From the NCBI GenBank assembly GCA_025963815.1, contig JAOQAA010000655.1, positions 1-5,502 on the forward strand: 5,502 nucleotides of DNA. The letters run 5' to 3'. The notes under the pieces are model-generated. The model was not told where the DNA came from. It saw nothing but the letters and a program-made list of their open reading frames with translations, and searched no databases. The translations under genes and the position numbers were made by a program. Positions 1 to 5,502 of this stretch are shown one piece after another (the first letter of the stretch is position 1; each line of letters begins with the position of its first letter). The stretch is from Capsulimonas sp. (lineage in GTDB: Bacteria; Armatimonadota; Armatimonadia; Armatimonadales; Capsulimonadaceae).

Positions 1-22
1 GCGCATTTACTTTTTTGACGAT

Positions 23-1630
23 TTAATGCCCCGCGTCGATAGGGGCGGCAGAGGCCGCCTGACTTTTTCCCTTGCGGAAGAGCAGCAGGGCGGGCAGCGA
101 AAAGGCGAACGCGGCCGCGAGCAGGAGAAAGGCGTCGTCGTAGGCCATGGTCGCCGATTGCCGCTCCACAACACGTTCGACGATCCCCCAAGCGCCTTGC
201 TGTGCTGCGGGGACGCTCATTCCCTGGCCAACCAGGCGGTGAGCAATGGCCCCAAGGCGGTCGAGCATGACGGTGTTGCCCGGTGACAGAAAGCCGACCA
301 GGTCCGCGCGGTGGGCGGCCGTGTGGCTGGTCACGTAGGTGTTGATGATCGCGATTCCGAAGCTTCCGCCGAGCTGCCGGAATAGGTTCGTCAGGCCAGC
401 GCCTTGCGCGATCTCCGCGCCTTTGAGGCTGCCCAATGACGCCACGGTAATTGGAGTAAACAAGAACCCCATGCCGACTCCTCGCAGCATCAAACCAATC
501 TCAATGTCCGGTCTCCCACTTTGCGGCGAAAGATGGCCGAGCAGCCACTGGGACAGGCTGAACCCGATCAAGCCGATGGCGATCAGCACCGGGGGCTTCA
601 CCAGCGGATTGGCGCCGTTGAGAAGCCGCCCCGCCAAGATCGTACCGATGATTGTTACGACGCCCGCCGGCAGAAATAGCAGGCCGGCTTCGGTAGGTGA
701 GAAGCCGAGAACGCTCTGCACGAAGAGGGGCATTAGGAATGAGCCTGCATAGATCCCCGCGCCGCCGATGAAAAGCAGAACGCATCCCGCTGTCAGCGCT
801 CGATGCTTCAAGACGCGCAGGTTGACGACAGGCTGCTTGTTGGTCGGCCACAACTCCCAAACGACAAAAGCGATCAGAGAGACGACGGCGGCGATTGTCA
901 GACGGACAATCCAAACGTCATCGAACCAATCATATCGCTGTCCTTCTTCCAGGACGTATTGGAGAGAGCCGAGACCCACGGTCAGAAGCCCGATCCCGGC
1001 CCAGTCCACACCTCCGGTCTGCTGTTTGTGCGGCGAGTCGCTTAAGAAACGCCAGACGAGAAAGGCGGCGATAAGCCCTAGCGGAGATTTGCTCCAGAAA
1101 ATCCAGGGCCAAGAATAGTTGTCCGTGATCCATCCTCCGAAGGCTGGCCCGACCGTCGGCCCTAGCACGATCACGACGATGTAGAGCGCTTGGATCATTC
1201 CCTGCTGATCCGCAGGGAAGACTTCTCTTAAGGCCGCTTGAGCCGTCGAGAGAAGGGCGGCGCCGCCGGCGCCCTGCACGATGCGCCAAAAGATCAGTTG
1301 TCCCAGGGTTGTCGACGCGCCGCAGAAGAACGACGCCAGTGTAAAGAGCAAAATCGACGCCGTGAGATAACCGCGTCTTCCGAACACCGATGAAAGCCAG
1401 GCCGTAAGCGGAAGCACGATGACATTGGAGAGGATATACCCCGTGGCGACCCATCCGATTTCGTCAGAGGTCGCGCCAAGGTTGCCCGCCATCTGGCGCA
1501 GAGCGACGTTGACGCTTGTCGTGTCGAGCAGCTCCAGGAATGCGCCGGTCAGCACCGCCATGAGAATGATCCACCGGTAGGGGTTGAGCGCCGGAGTGTT
1601 TTGTTTCGATTGCTGCGAGTTGGTCGCCAT
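23..1630 (-). CDS. DHA2-family (EmrB/QacA-type) MFS multidrug efflux transporter
   Basis: Inner-membrane proton-driven drug exporter of the major facilitator superfamily, 535 aa, the usual length for the 14-TM DHA2 group. Visible hallmarks: LDTT at residues 35-38 (motif D1 in TM1), FGRR at 83-86 (end of the motif A loop), the antiporter motif C GPTVGPAFGG at 157-166, and a C-terminal segment with RQ...AYDDAF (490-501) as in EmrB relatives. Many hydrophobic helices run throughout and there is no signal peptide. The reading frame stays open upstream to 1768, but that start would overlap the regulator gene and translate the operator. The ATG at 1630 gives the normal DHA2 N-terminus (MATNSQQ..., then TM1 from about residue 20) and has a weak AAAGTGG about 5 bases upstream. 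The gene follows a marR-type gene by 59 bases and shares its operator word, so it is probably controlled by that repressor. Oddity: the loop after TM5 reads WPWIFWSKSPLG where the family usually has WIF-(Y/F)-(I/L)-N-(V/L)-P. Family is certain; substrate is unknown. Confidence 0.95.
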   Translation of the reverse strand: MATNSQQSKQNTPALNPYRWIILMAVLTGAFLELLDTTSVNVALRQMAGNLGATSDEIGWVATGYILSNVIVLPLTAWLSSVFGRRGYLTASILLFTLASFFCGASTTLGQLIFWRIVQGAGGAALLSTAQAALREVFPADQQGMIQALYIVVIVLGPTVGPAFGGWITDNYSWPWIFWSKSPLGLIAAFLVWRFLSDSPHKQQTGGVDWAGIGLLTVGLGSLQYVLEEGQRYDWFDDVWIVRLTIAAVVSLIAFVVWELWPTNKQPVVNLRVLKHRALTAGCVLLFIGGAGIYAGSFLMPLFVQSVLGFSPTEAGLLFLPAGVVTIIGTILAGRLLNGANPLVKPPVLIAIGLIGFSLSQWLLGHLSPQSGRPDIEIGLMLRGVGMGFLFTPITVASLGSLKGAEIAQGAGLTNLFRQLGGSFGIAIINTYVTSHTAAHRADLVGFLSPGNTVMLDRLGAIAHRLVGQGMSVPAAQQGAWGIVERVVERQSATMAYDDAFLLLAAAFAFSLPALLLFRKGKSQAASAAPIDAGH

Positions 1631-1641
1631 AAATACCACTT

Positions 1642-1660
1642 TCGATGTATATACAACTAT
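1642..1660. promoter_or_regulatory. Putative MarR operator O1 in front of the MFS gene
   Basis: Contains the perfect palindrome TGTATATACA at 1646-1655. The symmetry extends with mismatches over 1642-1659 (7 of 9 base pairs symmetric). The word GTATATACAACTAT (1647-1660) matches the copy before marR at 13 of 14 positions. It lies 16 bases upstream of the exporter ATG, over the only plausible -10 sequence, where a bound dimer would block RNA polymerase. MarR dimers typically bind imperfect palindromes of about 16-20 bases. Assignment to the adjacent regulator is inference. Confidence 0.7.
1646..1651 (-). promoter_or_regulatory. possible -10 element of the MFS efflux gene
   Basis: On the minus strand TATACA lies 15 bases before the exporter ATG, inside the shared operator word. 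A start site about 7 bases downstream would leave a leader of roughly 9 bases. I see no good -35 hexamer at the right distance: only a T-run at about 17 bases, while TTGGCG is too close (13 bases). The promoter may be weak or activator-dependent, or the gene may mostly be read from the marR promoter. Confidence 0.4.
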
Positions 1661-1689
1661 TTTGCGCCAAAAAAGCTGGCCGATTGAAG

Positions 1690-2172
1690 TTAGCGCGAGG
1701 ATGCTCTGTCCCGCGCCGGGGTCGAGAGCTCCGCCACCTGCACGAGATGGGAAATGAGGCCGCGCCACTGATCAAGTCCCAGATGTTCCTTGATATACGC
1801 CTGCGCCTGACGCCATAGCGGAAGCGCCTGCTCTAAGGCCGCGCGTCCTTGTGCGGTCAGTTTGATCTCACGAACGCGCCGGTCACGTCCCGGCTCGGCC
1901 ACTACTAAACCATCCCGTTCCAGCACCTTGAGATTGCGGGAAAGCGTGGTCAAATCCGTGACCAGGAGATCGGCAAGCTGGGTCATGGTGGAAGTCTCTT
2001 CACGCGCCACGGTCATCAGCAGGCTGACCTGAGTGCCGCGCAGTCCCGTCGGCTGTAAGATTTCATCGTAGACGTGCGAAATGGCCCGGCTCGCCTTGCG
2101 TAAATTCAAGCAAGTGCAGCTGGCGACTGTTTCCGGATACGACGGCAATGAGAGTTCTTCTTTGAGAGACAT
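1690..2172 (-). CDS. MarR-family winged-helix transcriptional regulator
   Basis: DNA-binding repressor of 160 aa, typical MarR size. An N-terminal dimerisation helix (about residues 20-40: CTCLNLRKASRAISHVYDEIL) leads into GLRGTQVSLL. The helix-turn-helix is at about 63-83 (MTQLADLLVTDLTTLSRNL), followed by the wing at 88-103 with the MarR hallmark DRR at 97-99 and then KLTAQG. A long C-terminal dimer helix closes the protein. Two N-terminal cysteines (C19, C21) in a CTC motif could sense oxidants, though this is unproven. The frame is open to an ATG at 2208, but that start lies in the -35 hexamer and would put promoter and operator inside the gene. The ATG at 2172 is therefore chosen; it has no Shine-Dalgarno sequence, consistent with a leaderless mRNA. 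It probably represses itself and the downstream efflux gene. Ligand unknown. Confidence 0.93.
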   Translation of the reverse strand: MSLKEELSLPSYPETVASCTCLNLRKASRAISHVYDEILQPTGLRGTQVSLLMTVAREETSTMTQLADLLVTDLTTLSRNLKVLERDGLVVAEPGRDRRVREIKLTAQGRAALEQALPLWRQAQAYIKEHLGLDQWRGLISHLVQVAELSTPARDRASSR

Positions 2173-2173
2173 A

Positions 2174-2193
2174 ATAGTAGTATATACAAGTAT
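2174..2193. promoter_or_regulatory. Putative MarR operator O2 (autoregulation) in front of marR
   Basis: Imperfect palindrome centred on GTATATAC (2180-2187), with 8 of 10 base pairs symmetric over 2174-2193. The word GTATATACAAGTAT (2180-2193) differs from the copy before the MFS gene at one position. It overlaps the -10 element and reaches the region just before the ATG, a classic position for self-repression. The regulator-operator link rests on adjacency and on the shared word. Confidence 0.72.
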
Positions 2194-2208
2194 CGTGAAA
2201 TATGTCAA
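2179..2208 (-). promoter_or_regulatory. Sigma-70-type promoter of marR, predicted leaderless start
   Basis: Minus strand: -35 TTGACA (2208-2203, perfect consensus), an 18-base spacer, and -10 TATACT (2184-2179, five of six consensus). Six bases separate the -10 from the ATG, so the predicted +1 is the A of the start codon at 2172. An alternative -10, TATATA at 2186-2181 with a 16-base spacer, would leave only about 2 leader bases. The promoter occupies nearly all of the 42-base gap between aat and marR. Confidence 0.75.
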
Positions 2209-2214
2209 CCCGTC

Positions 2215-2886
2215 TTAAGAGAAGAGTGTCAATCCACGTGCCTGAGTGGCTTCCAATCGGGCCAGAAAATCGCGCCTTTTGATTTCCTGAGCGCCTAGTA
2301 CTTTCATATGCGGGGTAACCATCTGAATGTCCATCCAATCGAGGCCTCGGCTTCGTAGGTGATCGATCAAATGCAGCAGGGCCAGCTTAGAAGTATTCGC
2401 CGACGAATGAAACATGCTCTCACCCGCGAATACTCCATCTACCGAAACACCATACAAACCTCCAACGAGAGCGCCCGACGGATCCCAAGCTTCAATACTA
2501 TGCGCATATCCTTTTTCATGGAAGGCGATATATCCTCGTAACATCTCATCCGTAATCCAAGTTCCCGCCTGATTGGGACGGTTCGCGAGCTGGCATGCGC
2601 GGATCACCTGACTAAACGCTCGATCTATGGAGAAAGTCAAAGGAGAATTGCGCTTCAGTCGGGCTAACCGAGGCGGGACATATAATTCATCAAAGTCCAG
2701 GATCGCGCGCATCGGGGGGCAGAACCAAAGTAAAGGGTATCCTTCCACAGGCCAGGGAAAGACGCCATGACGATACGCCCAGATCAACGAGCTCGTTGTC
2801 GGCGCGCCGCCGACGCCAATGACTTCGGCGTTTCCGGCGGAGCGAGGATCGATCACGATAAATTTCGGCATTTCATCAGCGCGCAT
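2215..2886 (-). CDS. aat: Leucyl/phenylalanyl-tRNA--protein transferase (Aat)
   Basis: Cytoplasmic enzyme that transfers Leu or Phe from aminoacyl-tRNA to proteins with N-terminal Arg or Lys, marking them for ClpS/ClpAP degradation (bacterial N-degron pathway). 223 aa, close to the family length. Visible motifs: GVFPW (41-45), LLWFCPPMRAIL (52-63, the counterpart of the common WWSPDPR segment), TWIT (109-112), HSIEAWD (129-135), VGGLYGV (141-147), GESMF (155-159) and MDIQMVTPHMKVLGA (185-199). E156, D186 and Q188 fall at the same numbers as the catalytic residues known in the E. coli enzyme. The start at 2886 is preferred over the internal ATG at 2871 because GGAG lies 5 bases upstream. It follows valS by 57 bases with a hairpin between, and the next gene begins 42 bases after its stop. 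Sampled rows look less GC-rich (about half GC) than valS. Confidence 0.96.
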   Translation of the reverse strand: MRADEMPKFIVIDPRSAGNAEVIGVGGAPTTSSLIWAYRHGVFPWPVEGYPLLWFCPPMRAILDFDELYVPPRLARLKRNSPLTFSIDRAFSQVIRACQLANRPNQAGTWITDEMLRGYIAFHEKGYAHSIEAWDPSGALVGGLYGVSVDGVFAGESMFHSSANTSKLALLHLIDHLRSRGLDWMDIQMVTPHMKVLGAQEIKRRDFLARLEATQARGLTLFS

Positions 2887-2891
2887 GGTAT

Positions 2892-2895
2892 CTCC
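2892..2895 (-). promoter_or_regulatory. Ribosome binding site of aat
   Basis: GGAG on the minus strand, 5 bases before the ATG at 2886. It decides between that start and the ATG at 2871, which has no such sequence before it. It lies 8 bases past the end of the valS-aat hairpin, so it stays accessible when the hairpin forms. Confidence 0.65.
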
Positions 2896-2903
2896 GCACT
2901 CAA

Positions 2904-2939
2904 CAAGAGAGGCTTCGCAGGATTACGAAGCCTCTCTTG
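2904..2939 (-). terminator. Perfect 14-bp hairpin between valS and aat (terminator or attenuator)
   Basis: The arms CAAGAGAGGCTTCG (2904-2917) and CGAAGCCTCTCTTG (2926-2939) are exact reverse complements around an 8-base loop. The hairpin begins 4 bases after the valS stop codon. This position fits an intrinsic terminator, but the following bases on the minus strand are TTGAGTGC rather than a U-run, so termination may be incomplete or the structure may act in mRNA processing or stability. No separate aat promoter is evident in the gap, which argues for some read-through. Confidence 0.6.
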
Positions 2940-2943
2940 ATAA

Positions 2944-5502
2944 TTATGCCGCCAGCATTTCCCGCCGGGCGGCGAGCTTGGCGATGCGCTGGGCGAGGTC
3001 GGCGGAATCGGCGCGGGCCTTTTCTACGACTTCGGGCAGGGCGCGCTCTACGAACTGTGGATTGTTCAATCGTCCTTCCAGGCCGCCGCGCTCTTTTTCG
3101 AGCTTCACGATCTCGGCGGCGAGCCGTGCGGACTCCTTCACGGGGTCCACGCCTTCGAGCAGCTCATCCGCTGGAATGTAGAACGTTGCGCCGGAAACTC
3201 CCATCGCCACCGTACGCGTCCCTTCCGGAGCGGCGCTTTCGATCGTTACCGTACCAAGACGAGCGAGATTCGTAAGCGCGCTTATCTGATCCGTCAAAGT
3301 CGTGCGTGCGCTATCGCTGTCAGCAACGGCCGTCACGGTGAAGCGGCGTGCAAGGATCGCGGCGCGGGCAGCTTCGTTTTCTTGGCCTCCCGGTGTAAAC
3401 TCGGCGCGCAGGGTGCGCAGAGCGGTGATGCTGTCGATCAGCAGCGCCATACCGGATTCGGCGGACAGGTCCACCAGCGCCTCATCCGGCTGCGGATAGA
3501 AGGCCGAGCAGATGGATTCGCCCTGATGGGGAATCGCCTGCCAGATTTCCTCGGTCACGAATGGCATCACCGGATGCAGCAGTCGCAGTGTGCTTTCCAG
3601 CACCGTCACCAGAACGAACTTCGCCCGCTCCTTGGCGGCTTCGTTCTCGCCGTTCAGCGCAGGCTTGCACAGCTCCACAAACCAGTCGCAGTACTCATTC
3701 CAGAGGAACTCATGGAGCGCGTTACAGGCGTCGTCCAGGTCGTAGCTCGCCAGCGATGCGTTCACCGTGCGGGCAGTGTGCTGGAGCCGACTCAGAATCC
3801 AGCGTTCCGGCAGCGAATAGTTGTCCACATCGGGCGCGATGGGTGAGTAATCCTCGCCGATGTACATCTGCACGAAGCGGGCGGCGTTCCAGAGCTTATT
3901 GGCGAAGTTACGCGCCTCCGGGATACGATCCTCGCTGAAACGGATGTCCTGACCCTTGGACGCTAGGCGAAGCAGAGAGAAGCGCAGGGCGTCCGTGCCG
4001 TACTTGTCGATCATGTCCACCGGGTCAATACCGTTGCCGCCGGATTTGGACATGCGCCGGCCCTTCTTGTCCAGCACGGTGGCGAAGATGTACACCTGAT
4101 CGAATGGTTTCTCGCCCATGAATTCGATGCCGGTCATGATCATACGCGCCACCCAGAGATAAAGGATCTCGCGGGAGGTCGTCAGCACGTCGGTCGGATA
4201 GAAATACTCTAAATCCGGTGTCTTCTCAGGCCAGCCGAGCGTGGCGAAGGGCCACAGAGCCGACGAGAACCAGGTATCAAGCACGTCCTCTTCCTGTGTC
4301 AGTTGATCCGTGCCCGCGCGCTCCACGGCTTCCTGCCAGTTGCGAGCAGCCACATGCGTCCCATCTGGGCGGTAGTACACCGGCAGACGATGCCCCCACC
4401 AGAGCTGTCGGGAGAGCGGCCAGTCGCGCAGGCCGTTCATCCAGTCGAGATAGATCTTCTTGTAGCGATCCGGCACGAACTCTATGCTGTCGTTCTCGGC
4501 CACGTTGATCGCGCCGGCCACCAGCTCTGTGTTCGCCATCTTCATAAACCACTGATCGGAAAGCAGCGGCTCGATCGTCGTATGGCAGCGTTCACAGGTC
4601 GGCACGCGGTGCGGGTGGTCTTCCACCTTCTCCAGCAGACCAAGCTCTTCCAGGTCCGCCACGATCAAGTTGCGCGCCTCGTAGCGATCCATCGTGCTGT
4701 AGCGCTCGCCGGCCTGGGCGGTCATGTTGCCGTCGAACCCAATCACCGTGATCTGCTCCAGGTTGTTGCGCTTACCGGCATCATAGTCGTTCGGGTCGTG
4801 CGCCGGCGTCACCTTCACGGCGCCGGTCCCGAACTCCGCCGAAGCGTAGCTGTCCGCGATCAACGGAATCCGTCGGTTCGTGAGCGGCAGCGCGATCATC
4901 TTGCCGATCAGGCCCGTGTAGCGCTCATCCTCCGGGTTCACGGCCACGGCCGTATCGCCGAGCATCGTCTCCGGCCGCGACGTCGCCACCACCACCGAGC
5001 CCGAGCCATCGGCGAAGGGATAGCGGATATGCCAGAGATGCCCCGCCTGATCCTCTTCCTCCACTTCAATGTCCGAGATGACCGTCTGGCAGCGCGGGCA
5101 CCAGTTGATCAGGCGATTGCCCTTGTAGATCAATCCCGTGTCATAGAAGCGAACGAAGGCCTCCAGCACGGCGTCGGCGTAGCGCTCATCGAGCGTAAAC
5201 CGCTCCCGCTGCCAGTCAAAGGCGCAGCCGAGCCGCTTGAGCTGAGACACGATCCGCGTGCCATACTCCGCCTTCCACTCCCACACCTTCTCCACGAACT
5301 TCTCGCGGCCCAGGTCAAAGCGCGTCAGTCCGTCCTTAGCGATCTGCTTCTCCACCACGTTCTGCGTCGCGATGCCCGCATGGTCCGTCCCCGGCAGGAT
5401 CAGCACCGTGAATCCCGACATCTTCTTCCAGCGTCCCAGCACATCCTGCACTGTATAGCACAATGCATGGCCCATGTGCAGGCTTCCCGTCACGTTTGGC
5501 GG
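2944..5502 (-). CDS. valS: Valyl-tRNA synthetase, 5' end cut by the window edge
   Basis: Class I aminoacyl-tRNA synthetase that charges tRNA-Val in the cytoplasm and hydrolyses mischarged Thr-tRNA. 852 residues are visible from PPNVTGSLHMGHAL; bacterial ValRS is about 880-950 aa, so some 40 N-terminal residues lie beyond position 5502. The GTG at 5493 is the V of PPNVTGS, not a start. In order: HIGH motif HMGH (9-12), GTDHAGIATQ (38-47), CPRC (135-138), CP1 editing domain with TSRPETMLGD (174-183) and GTGAVKVTPAHDPND (225-239), a second Cys pair CERC (303-306), DTWFSSALWP (409-418), the KMSKS loop as RMSKS (483-487), anticodon-binding helical domain from about NFANKLWNAARF (532-543) to 660, and the C-terminal coiled-coil arm (about 782-852). 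The KMSKS context is RRMSKSGGNGIDP, with Arg for the first Lys and Gly where Leu or Lys is common; the catalytically important second Lys is kept. First gene of the visible cluster; its promoter is outside the window. Confidence 0.98.
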   Translation of the reverse strand, partial: PPNVTGSLHMGHALCYTVQDVLGRWKKMSGFTVLILPGTDHAGIATQNVVEKQIAKDGLTRFDLGREKFVEKVWEWKAEYGTRIVSQLKRLGCAFDWQRERFTLDERYADAVLEAFVRFYDTGLIYKGNRLINWCPRCQTVISDIEVEEEDQAGHLWHIRYPFADGSGSVVVATSRPETMLGDTAVAVNPEDERYTGLIGKMIALPLTNRRIPLIADSYASAEFGTGAVKVTPAHDPNDYDAGKRNNLEQITVIGFDGNMTAQAGERYSTMDRYEARNLIVADLEELGLLEKVEDHPHRVPTCERCHTTIEPLLSDQWFMKMANTELVAGAINVAENDSIEFVPDRYKKIYLDWMNGLRDWPLSRQLWWGHRLPVYYRPDGTHVAARNWQEAVERAGTDQLTQEEDVLDTWFSSALWPFATLGWPEKTPDLEYFYPTDVLTTSREILYLWVARMIMTGIEFMGEKPFDQVYIFATVLDKKGRRMSKSGGNGIDPVDMIDKYGTDALRFSLLRLASKGQDIRFSEDRIPEARNFANKLWNAARFVQMYIGEDYSPIAPDVDNYSLPERWILSRLQHTARTVNASLASYDLDDACNALHEFLWNEYCDWFVELCKPALNGENEAAKERAKFVLVTVLESTLRLLHPVMPFVTEEIWQAIPHQGESICSAFYPQPDEALVDLSAESGMALLIDSITALRTLRAEFTPGGQENEAARAAILARRFTVTAVADSDSARTTLTDQISALTNLARLGTVTIESAAPEGTRTVAMGVSGATFYIPADELLEGVDPVKESARLAAEIVKLEKERGGLEGRLNNPQFVERALPEVVEKARADSADLAQRIAKLAARREMLAA

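Noticed and set aside
1665..1680. Small inverted repeat GCCA...TGGC with a T-run between marR and the MFS gene
   Set aside because: Only a 4-bp stem, with the T-run in the loop rather than after the stem; too weak for a terminator.
1631..1768. N-terminal extension of the MFS protein to an ATG at 1768
   Set aside because: It would overlap the end of marR by 79 bases, translate through the operator, and add a non-hydrophobic leader (MARPHFPSRAGGG...) not typical of the DHA2 family.
2173..2208. Earlier ATG at 2208 for the MarR gene
   Set aside because: It lies in the -35 hexamer TTGACA, and the added residues would be encoded by the promoter and operator; MarR homologs do not need them.
2213..2220. 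TCTTAAGA palindrome over the aat stop codon
   Set aside because: Eight bases without a loop or following U-run, explained by the stop codon and chance; not a terminator.
3382..3846. Long open frames on the plus strand opposite valS and the MFS gene (for example 3382-3846, 2937-3275, 768-1118)
   Set aside because: They lie antisense to strongly conserved genes, have Arg/Ser/Pro-rich compositions typical of shadow frames in GC-rich DNA, and show no recognisable domain.
5491..5493. GTG at 5493 as the start of valS
   Set aside because: It encodes the V of the conserved PPNVTGSLHMGH segment, and the frame continues to the window edge; the gene is cut by the window, not truncated.

Overview
The window is a compact stretch of bacterial chromosome with four genes, all read from the minus strand. 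In transcription order they are valS (5' end outside the window), aat, a marR-type regulator gene and a DHA2-family multidrug efflux gene. No gap exceeds 60 bases, and I see no RNA gene, insertion sequence, CRISPR array or prophage remnant. The proteins are clearly bacterial and the DNA is moderately GC-rich. I cannot name the lineage. The ValRS and Aat sequences do not look like close enterobacterial or Bacillus copies, and a soil or environmental phylum is only a guess.

Right half (2887-5502): valS covers everything from the HIGH-motif segment to the C-terminal coiled coil; only a few dozen N-terminal residues lie outside. Four bases after its stop codon is a perfect 14-bp inverted repeat with an 8-nt loop. 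It sits between valS and the ribosome binding site of aat and probably terminates or attenuates transcription. aat (leucyl/phenylalanyl-tRNA-protein transferase, N-degron pathway) keeps its catalytic residues and looks less GC-rich than valS.

Left half (1-2214): a drug-efflux module. A MarR-family repressor gene is followed after 59 bases by a 14-TM MFS exporter gene. The 14-base word GTATATACAA(C/G)TAT occurs in front of both genes with one mismatch. Each copy contains the palindrome GTATATAC and lies 8-17 bases before the start codon, overlapping the likely -10 region. The simplest model is that the MarR protein represses its own gene and the exporter through these two operators and is released by a ligand or by oxidation.

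The marR promoter (TTGACA, 18 bases, TATACT) predicts a transcription start on or within about two bases of the A of the ATG. With no Shine-Dalgarno sequence in front, the transcript is probably leaderless. The window is otherwise ordinary. I see no new biological system; the paired operators and the leaderless regulator mRNA are the points most worth checking.
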